This document shows positions 7,531-18,031 of a stretch of DNA of 64,000 nucleotides, in pieces. Below the pieces are notes generated by a model, which was not told the origin of the DNA, searched no databases, and saw only the letters and a list, made by a program, of their open reading frames with translations. Each line of letters begins with the position of its first letter. Position 1 is the first letter of the stretch. A program made the position numbers and the translations under genes. This DNA is from Shewanella fidelis ATCC BAA-318 (lineage in GTDB: Bacteria; Pseudomonadota; Gammaproteobacteria; Enterobacterales; Shewanellaceae). The stretch lies in assembly GCF_000518605.1 (NCBI RefSeq), contig NZ_JADX01000020.1:54947-118946 (forward strand), in the 5' to 3' direction.

Positions 7531-8178
7531 TTAGTGTCTGCAACCGCAGCCGCCGTTACCATCGCAGCCTTCTTTGGCTTCTTTAGCTTCGTCGTCACTG
7601 CAGCATCCGCCTTCATGCTTATGTTCACCACCACAGCATCCGCCTTCGCTGCCATGATCGTGTCCACCGCAGCAGCCACCGCCGTGAGAATGGTCATGAC
7701 CACCACATCCGCCATGTGCGTGAATATGACCGTGAGCAATCTCTTCTTCAGTCGCTGCACGTACTTCTAGTACTTCAACGTGGAATACTAAAGATTGGCC
7801 AGCTAATGGGTGATTACCATCAACTACGACAACATCATCTTTCACTTCAGTCACTTGAACTGGACGTTGGCCCATTTCGGTCTCTGCAATAAAACGCATG
7901 CCCGGAACGATGTCTTCGATGTCGCCAAATGCAGACATTGGTACTTCTTGACGAAGGCCGTCATGGTATGGGCCGTAGCCTTGTTCTGCATCAACAGTTA
8001 CATCAAGGGTGTCACCTTGTACTTTACCTTCAAGAGCAGCTTCTAAACCTGGGATCATATTTTCTGCACCATGCAGATAGATCATTGGCTCGCCTTCAAA
8101 AGAACTTTCTACAAGCTGGCCTTTTGCATCTGATAATCGGTAATGGATGCTAACAGCACATTTTTCGGTGATTTTCAT
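7531..8178 (-). CDS. slyD: FKBP-type peptidyl-prolyl isomerase SlyD, metal-binding
   Basis: A 215-residue cytoplasmic prolyl isomerase and chaperone that also handles nickel. Residues 1-150 hold the FKBP fold with the inserted-flap (IF) chaperone domain: YHDGLRQEVPMSAFGD and GNHPLAGQSLVFHVEVLEVR are typical. Residues 155-215 form a tail rich in His and Cys, with repeated GGCCGG and HDH units, longer and more cysteine-rich than many SlyD tails; it would bind Ni2+/Zn2+. GGAGC precedes the ATG. It is transcribed alone, with its own terminator. Confidence 0.94.
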   Translation of the reverse strand: MKITEKCAVSIHYRLSDAKGQLVESSFEGEPMIYLHGAENMIPGLEAALEGKVQGDTLDVTVDAEQGYGPYHDGLRQEVPMSAFGDIEDIVPGMRFIAETEMGQRPVQVTEVKDDVVVVDGNHPLAGQSLVFHVEVLEVRAATEEEIAHGHIHAHGGCGGHDHSHGGGCCGGHDHGSEGGCCGGEHKHEGGCCSDDEAKEAKEGCDGNGGCGCRH

Positions 8179-8655
8179 ATTCGCTCCAATCGGAAATTTG
8201 CGCGCATTCTAGCCTGCTTTCACGTTATTGGCGATAGGATGAGTTAACTTATGCTACCTAAGCCACATCTTTATCTATGGGAATTATGCTTAAGTTGTAC
8301 AAGTTTTATGCTTTATAGATCTTATTTCTATATTTAGTGCCATTTTATTTTGATGGTATTTTCATAACAGCTTGTTAATTAGATTTCAGTAAAATTGTTG
8401 AGAATATGCTGTTGGTTAGTTTTATTGTGCCAGAGCATGTTTTCATTATTTATAACCAGTGATACGCACTTGGGTTGTGCGTAAGATTTTGATTTTAAAT
8501 GTTATTGCCTCCACCCTGCTTTTAGTTTACGTTAACGTAAATCAACAGTTGATGATATATTTGCTCAGTAAATGCTTATAAACAAGAGTTTATGACACTT
8601 TTGCTACCTTTTTATCGAATAAGCTTAATAATAACAATTTAGTTAAATTTAGGGG
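8179..8655. other. long AT-rich intergenic region between slyD and the thr operon
   Basis: About 480 bases with no open frame that I consider coding and no strong hairpin. It must contain the slyD promoter on the minus strand. I see nothing else that I can name. Confidence 0.6.
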
Positions 8656-8684
8656 TTGACAGCGTCTGTGTAAAAGGCAATTCT
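8656..8684 (+). promoter_or_regulatory. possible thr operon promoter
   Basis: A consensus -35 TTGACA (8656-8661) is followed after 17 bases by AATTCT, a weak -10. It sits 65-85 bases before the thrL start, a reasonable distance. Confidence 0.5.
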
Positions 8685-8743
8685 GTTAGTACACAAATTA
8701 ATCCAATTGGATATTACCTGATTTTATGTTTAGCCACGTTTTA

Positions 8744-8797
8744 ATGAACACAACCATTATTACAACCACCACGATTACCAACGTGGGGGCGGGCTAA
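8744..8797 (+). CDS. thrL: thr operon leader peptide
   Basis: A 17-residue product, MNTTIITTTTITNVGAG: seven threonines and four isoleucines, the two amino acids that control the E. coli thr attenuator ([21 protein letters not shown]). An in-frame ATG at 8726 would add six residues; neither has a clear Shine-Dalgarno. The peptide's last codons (GTGGGGGCGGGC) form the antiterminator strand. Stalling at Thr/Ile codons would prevent the terminator at 8824-8856. Confidence 0.92.
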   Translation: MNTTIITTTTITNVGAG

Positions 8798-8823
8798 GCA
8801 CAACCTGATATAAGTAAAATATC

Positions 8824-8856
8824 AAGCCCGCTCCCCCTAAAGGAGCGGGCTTTTTT
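8824..8856 (+). terminator. thr attenuator terminator
   Basis: AAGCCCGCTCC and GGAGCGGGCTT form an 11-bp stem followed by six T, 34 bases before thrA. GGGGGCGGGCT inside thrL (8785-8796) can pair with AGCCCGCTCCC of the stem, giving the alternative antiterminator. Confidence 0.92.
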
Positions 8857-8890
8857 GTTTCTTGAGTGGGCGCGGTAAAAGGAGTTTACA

Positions 8891-11356
8891 ATGAAAGTTA
8901 TGAAGTTTGGCGGTACATCTTTAGCCAATTGGCAGCGTTTTCAAGGCGCTGCAGACATTGTTCGTCAGTCTGTAAAATCAGAGCTGACAGCCGTAGTTTT
9001 ATCCGCGCCAGCAACCGTTACTAACGGGCTCATTGAAATGGTTTCTGCTGCTGTTAACGGTGGTGATTACGCCGCTGTGTTAGCTAAAGTTGAGCGAGTA
9101 TTTAATGATTTATATGGTGAAGCAGCAAGCAGTTTAACCTCAGAGCAGAATCAACTGTTAAGTGCAAAGCTGCAACAGCAATTAGCTGATTGGCACAGTA
9201 AGCTTGAAGGCATGAGTTTGCTGGGAGAGTGCCCTGAAAGTGTTGAAGCGTGCATTCTTGTTGGTGGTGAAAAGCTGTCGTCTGCGCTTATGGTTGAAGT
9301 GGTCAAATCATTTAACTACAGCGCCGATATTTTACTTCCTGAGTCTTTGCTGGTGGGATATGGTCCTCGCCTTGAGTCTGCTGTTGATATTGAAGCAAGT
9401 AAATTGCGATTTAACGCACTTGATTTATCTGTTGCTGATGTGTGGGTTATGCCAGGTTTTACAGCTGGTGACGTTAACGGCAATATTGTGACTTTAGGCC
9501 GTAATGGTTCAGACTATTCTGCAGCTGTGTTATCTGCTTGCTTGGGGGCACGTTGTTGCGAGATTTGGACCGATGTCGATGGTGTCTATAATACCGATCC
9601 CCGTGTTGTAGCCGATGCAAAGTTGTTAGCCCAACTTAGCTATCAAGAAGCGATGGAAGTTTCCTATTTTGGCGCTAAAGTGTTACACCCTAAAACGGTT
9701 GCACCGATTGCGCAGTACCATATTCCTTGTTATATCCGTAATACATTTAACCCTGAAGCCGTTGGCACTTTAGTCTCTGATCAGCCCGATGAAACAGGCC
9801 TGAGCGTAAAGGCTATTTCTAATCTTGATGACCAAACTATGTTTGACGTGTCAGGACCTGGTATGAAAGGCATGGTGGGTATGGCAAGTCGTACACTCGG
9901 TGCTATATCACGCTCAGGTGTATCGATTTCTTTAATCACTCAAAGTTCATCTGAGTACAGCATCAGCTTCTGTGTATCAACAGAAGATGCGGTACGGGCA
10001 AAGTATGCATTAGAGCAAGAATTCGAGCTTGAGCTTAAGAGTGACATTCTTGAACCCATTGAGACGCGTCATAACTTAGCGATTGTGTCGTTAATTGGTG
10101 ATGGCATGCGGACTCACAAAGGTGTTGCAGCTAAATTCTTCCAAGCTTTGGCTCAAGCAACAGTCAACATTGTGGCGATTGCACAGGGCTCGTCAGAACG
10201 TTCTATCTCTGCAGTTGTCGAGCAACGTAAAACTAAGCATGCAATAGCAGCATGTCACCAGTCATTCTTCGATGTACAGCACTACCTAGATGTGTTTTTA
10301 GTCGGTAGTGGTAACGTTGGTGCAGGTCTACTCGAGCAGATTAAACAGCAGCGAGACATGCTTAAAGAACAACACATTAGCATTCGTGTTTGTGGCATTG
10401 TTAATTCGAGCAAAATGCTGCTGGACGCGCAAGGAATTGATTTGGCTAACTGGCAAGGGTTACTGGCAGATTGTGAGCAAGCAGCAGATCTTGATGCCAT
10501 GTTAGTGTGGGCTAAAGAGCAGCAATTGCTTAACCCTGTGTTGGTAGATTGCACTTCAAGTGAACTTGTATCAAATAAGTACCTAGATGTGATGAACGCT
10601 GGACTACATGTTGTTACGCCAAATAAAAAGGCCAACACGCGTGATATGGCTTACTACCAAGATTTACGAAAAACGGCGCTTAAGCAGCGTCGTCAATTCC
10701 TGTATGAAACAACAGTTGGTGCCGGTTTGCCGGTTATTGATAACCTTAAAAAGTTACTGTTTGCTGGTGACAAACTGCTACGTTTTAACGGTATTTTATC
10801 TGGTAGTCTTTCTTATATCTTTGGCATGTTAGACGAAGGCATGACGCTATCGGAGGCGACATCAATCGCAAGAGAAAAGTGTTTTACTGAACCGGATCCC
10901 CGTGACGATTTAAGCGGTATGGATGTTGCGCGTAAAGTGTTGATCCTTGCTCGTGAAGTCGGCATGGAATTGGAGCTTAGCGATATTCAAGTGGAATCTG
11001 TATTACCTGCGTCATTTGATGCATCGGGTGATGTCGACGCCTTTATGGCAAACCTACCTAAGCTTGATGCGGAGATTGCTCAGCGTGTTGAAGCCGCTAG
11101 AGCTGCGGGGAAAGTATTACGTTATGTTGGTCAAATTGATGAGCAAGGTTGTAAAGTTAACATTGCCGAAGTTGATGCAACTGATCCACTTTATAGCGTT
11201 AAAGGTGGTGAAAACGCACTTGCTTTCTATAGCCGTTATTATCAGCCTATCCCGTTTGTATTAAGAGGCTATGGTGCTGGTACAGAAGTGACAGCAGCAG
11301 GTGCGTTTGCTGATATTCTAAGAACGCTGAACTGGACTCGTGAGGTGGGTGTATGA
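8891..11356 (+). CDS. thrA: bifunctional aspartokinase/homoserine dehydrogenase I
   Basis: Catalyses the first and third steps of threonine synthesis: phosphorylation of aspartate and NADPH-dependent reduction of aspartate semialdehyde to homoserine. The product has 821 residues, the usual length. Residues 1-290 are the kinase, beginning [13 protein letters not shown] (the KFGGTS motif) with GRNGSDYSA and [15 protein letters not shown]. Two ACT domains span about 310-460. The homoserine dehydrogenase begins at [18 protein letters not shown] (NAD(P)-binding) and contains TPNKKAN and [22 protein letters not shown] precedes the ATG. First gene of thrABC; stop and thrB start overlap by 4 bases. 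Confidence 0.97.
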   Translation: MKVMKFGGTSLANWQRFQGAADIVRQSVKSELTAVVLSAPATVTNGLIEMVSAAVNGGDYAAVLAKVERVFNDLYGEAASSLTSEQNQLLSAKLQQQLADWHSKLEGMSLLGECPESVEACILVGGEKLSSALMVEVVKSFNYSADILLPESLLVGYGPRLESAVDIEASKLRFNALDLSVADVWVMPGFTAGDVNGNIVTLGRNGSDYSAAVLSACLGARCCEIWTDVDGVYNTDPRVVADAKLLAQLSYQEAMEVSYFGAKVLHPKTVAPIAQYHIPCYIRNTFNPEAVGTLVSDQPDETGLSVKAISNLDDQTMFDVSGPGMKGMVGMASRTLGAISRSGVSISLITQSSSEYSISFCVSTEDAVRAKYALEQEFELELKSDILEPIETRHNLAIVSLIGDGMRTHKGVAAKFFQALAQATVNIVAIAQGSSERSISAVVEQRKTKHAIAACHQSFFDVQHYLDVFLVGSGNVGAGLLEQIKQQRDMLKEQHISIRVCGIVNSSKMLLDAQGIDLANWQGLLADCEQAADLDAMLVWAKEQQLLNPVLVDCTSSELVSNKYLDVMNAGLHVVTPNKKANTRDMAYYQDLRKTALKQRRQFLYETTVGAGLPVIDNLKKLLFAGDKLLRFNGILSGSLSYIFGMLDEGMTLSEATSIAREKCFTEPDPRDDLSGMDVARKVLILAREVGMELELSDIQVESVLPASFDASGDVDAFMANLPKLDAEIAQRVEAARAAGKVLRYVGQIDEQGCKVNIAEVDATDPLYSVKGGENALAFYSRYYQPIPFVLRGYGAGTEVTAAGAFADILRTLNWTREVGV

Positions 11357-12288
11357 GCGTAACAATTTATGCCCCGGCATCAATGGGCAATGTCGGAGTC
11401 GGCTTTGATTTGCTTGGCGCAGCGCTTGCGCCAATTGATGGTAGCTTGCTGGGCGATAGAGTCACAGTCGCAGAGGCTGACAGCGGAATATCATTAGCGT
11501 TAGCGGGTCACTGGGCTGATAAGCTGCCACAAAACCCGCAAGAGAATATAGTGTATCAATGTGCTGAGTTCTTCCTAGCACATTTAAATAGGCAAGCTGG
11601 CTTAGCTTTAACACTTGAGAAAAACTTACCTGTAGGTAGTGGGCTTGGTTCAAGTGCAAGTTCGGTTGTTGCAGCCTTAATGGCATTGAATGAGTACTTT
11701 GACAAGCCTTTTAACCAGCAAGAGTTACTGCGGTTAATGGGGGAGTTTGAGGGCAAGATCAGCGGCTCGGTGCATTACGATAATGTAGCTCCCTGTTACT
11801 TAGGTGGCATGCAATTGATGCTAGATACGCCACAGTCTGTTTGTGAAGCTATTCCAGAATTCAAACAGTGGTATTGGGTTGTTGCTTATCCGGGGATCTC
11901 GTTATCAACTGCGAGAATGCGTCAACTAATGCCTGAGAAGTTTGATAAGCAAACGACTATTGATTTTGGCCGTTATTTAAGCGCGTTTGTACACGCATCT
12001 TATAAGCAAGATGCTGAATTAGCGATTTCAGTACTAAAGGATGTACTAGCTGAGCCGTATCGCGCCGCTGAGATCCCGAACTTTTTAGCGGCAAAAGATG
12101 CATTACAACAGCTTGGTATGCTCACTACAGGGATCTCTGGTAGTGGACCAACGTTATTTAGCGTCACAGATGATCTGGTTATCGCTAAGCAAGCACAGCA
12201 ATGGTTAAACCGCCACTATGTTGAGCAGGGCAAAGGTTTCTCTCATATCTGCCGAATTGATAGCGAAGGCTCTCGTACTCTCGGTTAA
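11353..12288 (+). CDS. thrB: homoserine kinase
   Basis: A 311-residue GHMP-family kinase that makes O-phosphohomoserine. Motif 1 is [15 protein letters not shown] and the ATP-binding motif 2 is [18 protein letters not shown]; motif 3 near the C terminus is [17 protein letters not shown]. Translation is coupled to thrA through the ATGA overlap, with GTGGGTG just upstream. Followed after 54 bases by thrC. Confidence 0.97.
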   Translation: MSVTIYAPASMGNVGVGFDLLGAALAPIDGSLLGDRVTVAEADSGISLALAGHWADKLPQNPQENIVYQCAEFFLAHLNRQAGLALTLEKNLPVGSGLGSSASSVVAALMALNEYFDKPFNQQELLRLMGEFEGKISGSVHYDNVAPCYLGGMQLMLDTPQSVCEAIPEFKQWYWVVAYPGISLSTARMRQLMPEKFDKQTTIDFGRYLSAFVHASYKQDAELAISVLKDVLAEPYRAAEIPNFLAAKDALQQLGMLTTGISGSGPTLFSVTDDLVIAKQAQQWLNRHYVEQGKGFSHICRIDSEGSRTLG

Positions 12289-12342
12289 CCGTGATCAAGC
12301 TTGATAGAACAAGATTTAGAATAGAATTAAGGGAAGTCGTTC

Positions 12343-13629
12343 ATGCAGTTATATAACCTAAAACATCCATCGCAGGTCGTTAGCTTCACTGAAGCGGTAA
12401 AGCTAGGTTTAGGTAAAGATAGAGGATTGTTTTTTCCAAAGCAGATCCCTCAGTTACAAGATATTGATAGTTTACTGGCACTGCCGTTTGTTGAAAGAAG
12501 CAAAAAGGTGTTAGGTGCTTGGCTAGCTTCAGAGCTTGGCCAAGATACAGTAGATAGATTAGTAGAGCGTGCATTTAATTTTGAGCTGCCATTGGTAAAA
12601 GCCGATGAAAACCTTTATAGCCTTGAGTTATTCCACGGGCCGACATTGGCCTTTAAAGACTTTGGCGCACGCTTTATGGCCCAGTGTTTAAATGAGTTAG
12701 CACAGTCGGAAAAGATTAATATTTTGACTGCAACCTCAGGTGATACTGGCGCTGCAGTTGCAGATGCGTTTTACGGCCTCGACAATATCAATGTTGTTGT
12801 GCTTTATCCCAAAGGTAAGATTAGTGTGCTGCAGGAGAAAATGTTCACCACTTTAGGTGACAATATTCACACTGTAGCCGTGCAGTCAGACTTTGATGCT
12901 TGCCAAGCACTAGTGAAGCAATCTTTTGAAGATTTAGATATTCGTGATGGTTTGCATTTAAACTCGGCAAACTCAATTAATATCAGTCGACTTCTTGCGC
13001 AAATTTGTTATTACTTTGAAGCTGTTGCTCAGTTTAAACAGCAAAATGATAGTGATCCTGTGATAGCGGTACCTAGCGGTAACTTTGGTAACCTCACTGC
13101 AGGTCTTTTTGCTAAAGCGATGGGCTTACCGGTTAAGCGTTTTGTTGCTGCAACAAATAGTAATGATACGGTTCCGCGCTACTTGGGTAACGGCGAGTGG
13201 TTGCCTGAGCCGACAGTTGCAACTATGTCTAATGCAATGGATGTATCTGAGCCAAGTAATTGGCCGCGGGTGGAAGCGATTGTAGCGGCGATGAATTGGT
13301 CTTTGGATGAGATTATTGGTTTAGGTGTAACAGAGGCCGACACTCGTGACTCTGTAGCCGCATTGAATAGCGCAGGATACTTATCTGAGCCTCATGCTGC
13401 AATTGCAGCACTAGCGCTTAAACAAACTATGTCAGCTGATGAAAAAGGCATCTTCTTAGCGACAGCGCATCCAGCTAAGTTTAATGAAGTGGTTGAGGAG
13501 ATCTTGCAAATAGAGCTCGCTTTACCTGATGAGCTTGCACGAGTTGTACCTAAAGCTATTTTGTCTGTTGAGCTCAACGATGATTTCGAGCAATTGAAAA
13601 CACATTTGTTCAAGATTTTAGCGGTATAA
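12343..13629 (+). CDS. thrC: threonine synthase
   Basis: A 428-residue PLP enzyme that converts O-phosphohomoserine to threonine. The PLP-lysine motif is ELFHGPTLAFKDFGARFMAQ and TATSGDTGAAVADAF follows, both typical of the E. coli-type enzyme; PSGNFGNLTAG is the phosphate-binding loop. AAGGGAAG lies 9 bases before the ATG. Last gene of the operon and followed by a terminator. Confidence 0.97.
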   Translation: MQLYNLKHPSQVVSFTEAVKLGLGKDRGLFFPKQIPQLQDIDSLLALPFVERSKKVLGAWLASELGQDTVDRLVERAFNFELPLVKADENLYSLELFHGPTLAFKDFGARFMAQCLNELAQSEKINILTATSGDTGAAVADAFYGLDNINVVVLYPKGKISVLQEKMFTTLGDNIHTVAVQSDFDACQALVKQSFEDLDIRDGLHLNSANSINISRLLAQICYYFEAVAQFKQQNDSDPVIAVPSGNFGNLTAGLFAKAMGLPVKRFVAATNSNDTVPRYLGNGEWLPEPTVATMSNAMDVSEPSNWPRVEAIVAAMNWSLDEIIGLGVTEADTRDSVAALNSAGYLSEPHAAIAALALKQTMSADEKGIFLATAHPAKFNEVVEEILQIELALPDELARVVPKAILSVELNDDFEQLKTHLFKILAV

Positions 13630-13644
13630 AAGCCATTGTTAATG

Positions 13645-13675
13645 AAAAGGAAGCTGTTAATGCTTCCTTTTTTTT
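13645..13675 (+). terminator. thrABC terminator
   Basis: AAAAGGAAGC and GCTTCCTTTT form a 10-bp stem with a 7-base loop, then a T run, 16 bases after thrC. Confidence 0.92.
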
Positions 13676-13798
13676 GTTGTGTATTTGTGATGGTTCATTT
13701 AAGTATACATGTGTATTTTTTGTGTGGTTGCATACTCTTGATGTTTAACGCCTTTTGTTAACACAGGTATCTAAACGTGAAAGCTAAAGCTGATTTAG

Positions 13799-13814
13799 TG
13801 TGATCAGTATCACT
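13799..13814 (+). promoter_or_regulatory. CRP-like operator
   Basis: TGTGATCAGTATCACT fits TGTGA-N6-TCACA at 9 of 10 positions. It lies about 60 bases before the lipoprotein gene that starts at 13873, so cAMP-CRP control of that gene is plausible. Confidence 0.5.
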
Positions 13815-13872
13815 ATTTGTGAGGGGGAATTTCTATATCGTGCGCGGCAGTTTTTAAATTGGAGTCGCTATT

Positions 13873-14163
13873 GTGTTTCGTTTTGTGGTGGGGATTTTAT
13901 GTTTGAGCTTTTTGGCTGGTTGCGCAACTGAAGATGTTGAGCTTTACCACCGAATAAACGAAGCCTATGACTTTGAAGTTACCCATTGTGATAGTTTTGC
14001 TATGGTGACAGGTTTTGGCCGCGGTGAAAACGCGTTAGCAGATGCGAAGCTGAGTGCGATTAAGCAAGGTGAAGAGCTTAAAGGCACACATATTGTTTGG
14101 TTACAATCAGATCTTGGTGAGCCAACTAAGGTTGTTGCCGTCATCTATAAGTGCTTAATGTAA
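13873..14163 (+). CDS. small outer-membrane-type lipoprotein, DUF4156/RcsF-like
   Basis: A 96-residue precursor with a lipoprotein signal peptide: a hydrophobic stretch and the lipobox LAGC, giving a mature protein of about 80 residues starting at Cys17. The downstream pattern of an early Cys, then a long helix with A-x3-L-x3-A (NALADAKLSAIKQGEEL) and THIVWLQ, then a late Cys, resembles DUF4156 and RcsF-like lipoproteins; this is a similarity of pattern only. Translation starts at GTG with GGAG about 8 bases upstream. Downstream there is a perfect hairpin without a T run (14199-14221). Confidence 0.7.
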   Translation: MFRFVVGILCLSFLAGCATEDVELYHRINEAYDFEVTHCDSFAMVTGFGRGENALADAKLSAIKQGEELKGTHIVWLQSDLGEPTKVVAVIYKCLM

Positions 14164-14198
14164 TCATTATCTTTGAGTATTCGTTTCTGTAGGTCACA

Positions 14199-14221
14199 TT
14201 GCGCCACTGCATATGGCGCAA
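14199..14221. repeat. hairpin between convergent genes
   Basis: TTGCGCCA and TGGCGCAA form an 8-bp stem with a 7-base loop between the lipoprotein gene and nfo. No T run follows on either strand, so it is a weak terminator candidate at best. Confidence 0.45.
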
Positions 14222-14245
14222 ATAATTGCTTTACTCACTTCATAT

Positions 14246-15100
14246 TTATTGTTTTGCCAGAAAGCGTAGCCAGTTAATTTCGTCGCGCCAAAGCTCTGGT
14301 TGCACTGTTTCTAAAATTAACGGTATTCCTCGCATCACCTCTAACTTCATTAAACTAGCAAACGCTTGCTGGCCGATTTCACCTTGGCCTAGCGATTGGT
14401 GGCGGTCAACACGGCTATTTAGTGGTGTTTTACTGTCATTTAAATGCATAGCCTTTAAGTATTGATTACCAACGACTTGGTCAAATAGCTTGAAAGTGTG
14501 ATTACAGGTTTCTTCGGTTCTTATATCGTAACCAGCTGCAAAAAGGTGGCAGGTATCGATACAGACTCCCACCCGAGATTTATCTTCAACACCATCAATT
14601 ATCTGCGCCAATTGCTCAAAACTATGCCCAAGATTAGAACCTTGACCTGCGGTGTTTTCAATGACGGCGGTAACACTAGAGCTACAATCTAAGGCCATGT
14701 TTATTGACTCACTGATCCGGGCTAGACATTCATCAATTGCAATCTTTCGTAGGTGGCTGCCTGGATGAAAGTTTAATAATTGTAAACCTATCTGTTCGCA
14801 GCGCTTTATTTCATCGAAGAAGGCAAGTCGAGATTTTGTGAGCAACTCTTTATCGGGATGGCCTAGATTAATTAAGTAGCTGTCATGGGGCAAAATCGCT
14901 TCCATTGGAATATTTGCTTTATCGCAGTGCATTCTGAATAGTTCAATTTGCTCTGCTTCAAGATCTTTGGCTTGCCAACGGCGTTGATTTTTAGTGAATA
15001 GAGCAAAAGCATTTGCGCCAATAGTTGCAGCATTAAGTGGCGCATTAGCTATTCCTCCTGAAGCGCTAACATGGGCACCAATGAAGTGGGGTTGTTGCAT
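14246..15100 (-). CDS. nfo: deoxyribonuclease IV (endonuclease IV)
   Basis: An AP endonuclease of the Nfo/APN1 family that cuts 5' of abasic sites in base-excision repair. The TIM-barrel zinc-site motifs are visible: [66 protein letters not shown] and PLILETV. I start it at the ATG at 15100 ([11 protein letters not shown]): AGGA is correctly spaced and the product of 284 residues matches the family. An upstream in-frame ATG at 15136 would add 12 atypical residues. Confidence 0.95.
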   Translation of the reverse strand: MQQPHFIGAHVSASGGIANAPLNAATIGANAFALFTKNQRRWQAKDLEAEQIELFRMHCDKANIPMEAILPHDSYLINLGHPDKELLTKSRLAFFDEIKRCEQIGLQLLNFHPGSHLRKIAIDECLARISESINMALDCSSSVTAVIENTAGQGSNLGHSFEQLAQIIDGVEDKSRVGVCIDTCHLFAAGYDIRTEETCNHTFKLFDQVVGNQYLKAMHLNDSKTPLNSRVDRHQSLGQGEIGQQAFASLMKLEVMRGIPLILETVQPELWRDEINWLRFLAKQ

Positions 15101-15339
15101 TGCTATTGTTCCTGCTTTTCTAGAGTCATAAGGCATTATGCCATGGGCAGGTTTAGATGGTTACTGTTAGTAGTCAATTGTTACATGTAGTTATTTTATC
15201 GAGCTAAGTGACTGTATATAACTTTTACTCGCTTGATCTATGTCATTCATAGTGGGTTAAGTTGTTTGCTATGTTGGGTGTTATTTGTTCGCTTGACTAA
15301 TATAAAAGGTAGTGGGTCAGAATAAAGGTGGAGAAAAAT

Positions 15340-15885
15340 ATGCTAGCAAGACTCATGCATGATCATAAGCATATAGCAAAACTGCTTACGATTTTATCAA
15401 TCAAATGTAATAAGCTAACTGCTGGTGAGCAGATTAATTACAATGTTGTTCGTGACATTGTCGAGTATATGCAAAGCTATGCAGAGCACAGCCATCATCC
15501 GCTAGAGGATATTATTTCTGAGTTTTACATAAGTAAGTTTTCATCGCCTTCAAGTGCAGATTTACTGTTGGCTGAACATGAAGCATTAAGCCATGCTTCT
15601 ACATCTCTAATGGCGACCCTCAACCTTATTTTAAATGATGTAGTTGTGCCTAAAGAACAACTCGTACTCGAGCTACAAAGTTATGTTCAGCTGCAACGAA
15701 ATCATATGGAATATGAGGAGTCGAGTATTTTTCCAAAATGGCGTAATACGATGAGTGATAGTGACTGGTATGCTGTTAGTTCTATGTGCAATGAGCGCTT
15801 GATAGATGACCCATTATTTGCTGAAAGTGGCGCGGTGTTATTTGAAGAGCTGAGAGAATATTTAGCGACCACTGACACTGACTAG
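15340..15885 (+). CDS. hemerythrin-like HHE-domain protein
   Basis: About 181 residues, all helical, with the metal-ligand pattern of HHE cation-binding proteins: MHDHKHIAKLL, YAEHSHHPLEDIISEF, LLAEHEALSH and QRNHMEYEESSIFPKW. It probably carries a di-iron centre that senses or binds O2 or NO, but the ligand set cannot prove the function. I prefer ATG 15340, with GGAG 6 bases upstream, over the in-frame GTG at 15328. Transcribed singly and followed by a symmetrical terminator. Confidence 0.82.
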   Translation: MLARLMHDHKHIAKLLTILSIKCNKLTAGEQINYNVVRDIVEYMQSYAEHSHHPLEDIISEFYISKFSSPSSADLLLAEHEALSHASTSLMATLNLILNDVVVPKEQLVLELQSYVQLQRNHMEYEESSIFPKWRNTMSDSDWYAVSSMCNERLIDDPLFAESGAVLFEELREYLATTDTD

Positions 15886-15917
15886 ATAAAATCGCTAGCG
15901 TGTATTTTACCAAACAA

Positions 15918-15944
15918 AAAGAGCGCATATGCGCTCTTTCTATC
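15918..15944. terminator. bidirectional terminator
   Basis: AAAGAGCGCATATGCGCTCTTT is a perfect 22-base palindrome between two convergent genes, with A-rich and T-rich flanks. Confidence 0.8.
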
Positions 15945-15957
15945 GATAATGTCATTA

Positions 15958-16143
15958 TTACATCAGGAGGCTGTCTAGCTCACCGTCAAAACCGTTATCC
16001 ATTTCTTGGAGTTCTTTAAGTAGGCGGTGTTTCTCTTTTAATACTTCAATTTCACGCCACTTCCGCTTTTTACTGGAGCTTCTCGAGCGGCTTGGCTTTT
16101 CAACAATACTATCTAGCGCACTACCATAATCAAGTCGATTCAT
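15958..16143 (-). CDS. DUF3545 family small protein
   Basis: A 61-residue, highly charged protein starting MNRLDYGSALDSIV, with a basic centre (SRSRSSSKKRKWREIEVLKEK) and a helical acidic end. This is the pattern of the short DUF3545 proteins of Shewanella and Vibrio, whose role is unknown. A strong GGAGG lies 6 bases upstream of the ATG, which supports real translation. Confidence 0.78.
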   Translation of the reverse strand: MNRLDYGSALDSIVEKPSRSRSSSKKRKWREIEVLKEKHRLLKELQEMDNGFDGELDSLLM

Positions 16144-16321
16144 GGCAACCTCCTTTCGTTATTTTGTTTTCAAATAAATAGCATGTTTTTTGTTCATGGT
16201 GCAACTAAAATGTTTCAAAAATGTTAAATCGAAATGAAGTTTTAATGTTTTGCTTTTAGGTTGATGGAGCGAGAAGTGGTTATAAGTTATATCAAAAACA
16301 GATTGCTAAACTGTATAAAAC

Positions 16322-16349
16322 AAAAAAGCCAGTAGAAACTGGCTTTTTT
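16322..16349 (-). terminator. terminator of the talB-pgi operon
   Basis: AAAAAAGCCAGT and ACTGGCTTTTTT form a 12-bp stem with an AGAA loop, 28 bases after the pgi stop on the minus strand. Confidence 0.92.
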
Positions 16350-16376
16350 AAATAGTGAACATGATCTGCTTAAAGA

Positions 16377-18014
16377 CTAGATTTTACCCTGTCTAAATAG
16401 GTTAATTAGGCTATTACTTGATGAGTCAAGTTCATCAGCCTGCTTGTCTGCAGTCAGGCGGTCTAGCACATCGTTGCCGAGTAGCTTACCAAGCTCCACT
16501 CCCCATTGATCAAATGAGTTAATCTGCCAAATTGCACCTTGGACAAAGGTTCTATGTTCATAAAGTGCAATAAGTGAACCTAATGTAGTTGGGGTCAACT
16601 TGTCCATTAAAATGGTATTGCTCGGTTTATTACCAGGCATAACTTTATGTTTGGCGATTAGTTGCTTTTGTTCATCGTCAAGTTTGCTGTGGCTTAGCTC
16701 TGCCAATGCTTCATCGTAGGTACGTCCTTGCATTAATGCTTGAGTTTGACCAAAGCAGTTTGAGGCAAGTTGTACATGGTGTTCACCGACTGGGTTATGG
16801 CTGTTTAGCGGCATAATAAAGTCGGCTGGCACAAGTGCAGTACCTTGGTGCAATAACTGGTGGTAAGCATGTTGACCATTAGTACCTTCACCGCCCCAAA
16901 TAATTGGACCTGTGCTGTAATCAACGTCAGTTCCATTGAGGGTAACGCCTTTACCATTACTTTCCATATCAAGTTGCTGGAAGTAGGCTGGTAAGCCTCT
17001 TAAGTAATGATCGTAAGTTAGCACCACATGAGATTGAGCGTTAAAGAAGTTACCATACCAAAGAGAGAATAGCCCCATAATAACAGGCATATTGTTTTCT
17101 AAAGGAGTATTGGCAAAATGCTCATCCATTGCATGAGCGCCAGCTAATAGTTCACGGAAATTATCCATGCCGATCAGCAGCGCAATTGGCAAACCAATTG
17201 CAGACCAAAGCGAGTAACGTCCACCAACCCAATCCCACATTGGGAAGATGTTGTTAGCATCGATACCAAATTCAGTGGCTTTTTCTACATTTGAGCTAAC
17301 AGCAACGAAGTGTTTAGCAACGTCAGCTTGAGCGGCACCTTGCTTCAAAAACCACTCTTTGGCGGTAAGCGTGTTGGTTAAGGTCTCTTGAGTGCCAAAA
17401 GATTTAGACGACATCACAAATAAAGTCGTTTGTGGATCGAGGTTTTTTAGCTTCTCAGTAATTGATGTGCCATCAACGTTAGCGACAAAATGGCAATTCA
17501 GCTTACCAGTCCAGTATGGGCGTAGTGCTTGTGATACGATTTTTGGTCCTAAGAAAGAACCACCAATACCAATGCTGACCACATCAGTAATCGTTTTGCC
17601 GGTGTAGCCAAGCCAGTCACCAGAGGTTACTGAATTAACGAACTCACCCATCTTGGCTAAGGTTTGCTGTACTTCAGCGACAATGTTATGGCCGTCAAGA
17701 TTAATGACTTGTTCGGCAGGAGCACGAAGCGCAGTATGAAGTACGGCTCTTTGCTCAGTATTGTTGATGATATCGCCAGCAAACATCGCTTTGATTTTTG
17801 ATTCAAGTTGGCTTTCTTTAGCTAGCTTGAATAGTAGCGACAATGTCTCGTTAGAAGCGCGGTTTTTAGAGTAATCAAGCAACAATCCACAAGCCTTAGC
17901 TGACATGTTGTCAAATCGCTTAGGATCATTACTAAATAGCTCACGCATATGCGGCAGTGTTTTACTGTGTTGCGCTAATGCTTGCCATGTAGCTTGTTGA
18001 GTGAGTTGTGTCAT
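16377..18014 (-). CDS. pgi: glucose-6-phosphate isomerase
   Basis: Interconverts glucose-6-phosphate and fructose-6-phosphate in glycolysis/gluconeogenesis. The product has 545 residues, the usual length, with the family signatures [27 protein letters not shown] and the C-terminal [14 protein letters not shown]. It follows talB after 17 bases and the pair probably forms one operon, linking the pentose-phosphate pathway with glycolysis, as in other Shewanella. Because its product and substrate meet GlcNAc breakdown at fructose-6-phosphate, it feeds the same central pool as the nag genes here. Confidence 0.96.
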   Translation of the reverse strand: MTQLTQQATWQALAQHSKTLPHMRELFSNDPKRFDNMSAKACGLLLDYSKNRASNETLSLLFKLAKESQLESKIKAMFAGDIINNTEQRAVLHTALRAPAEQVINLDGHNIVAEVQQTLAKMGEFVNSVTSGDWLGYTGKTITDVVSIGIGGSFLGPKIVSQALRPYWTGKLNCHFVANVDGTSITEKLKNLDPQTTLFVMSSKSFGTQETLTNTLTAKEWFLKQGAAQADVAKHFVAVSSNVEKATEFGIDANNIFPMWDWVGGRYSLWSAIGLPIALLIGMDNFRELLAGAHAMDEHFANTPLENNMPVIMGLFSLWYGNFFNAQSHVVLTYDHYLRGLPAYFQQLDMESNGKGVTLNGTDVDYSTGPIIWGGEGTNGQHAYHQLLHQGTALVPADFIMPLNSHNPVGEHHVQLASNCFGQTQALMQGRTYDEALAELSHSKLDDEQKQLIAKHKVMPGNKPSNTILMDKLTPTTLGSLIALYEHRTFVQGAIWQINSFDQWGVELGKLLGNDVLDRLTADKQADELDSSSNSLINLFRQGKI

Positions 18015-18031
18015 TTTGTTGTCCTATTCCA

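Noticed and set aside
7534..7770. Plus-strand 78-codon frame inside slyD
   Set aside because: Opposite-strand shadow of the repetitive His/Cys/Gly tail of SlyD; the composition follows from the GGC/CAC-type codons.
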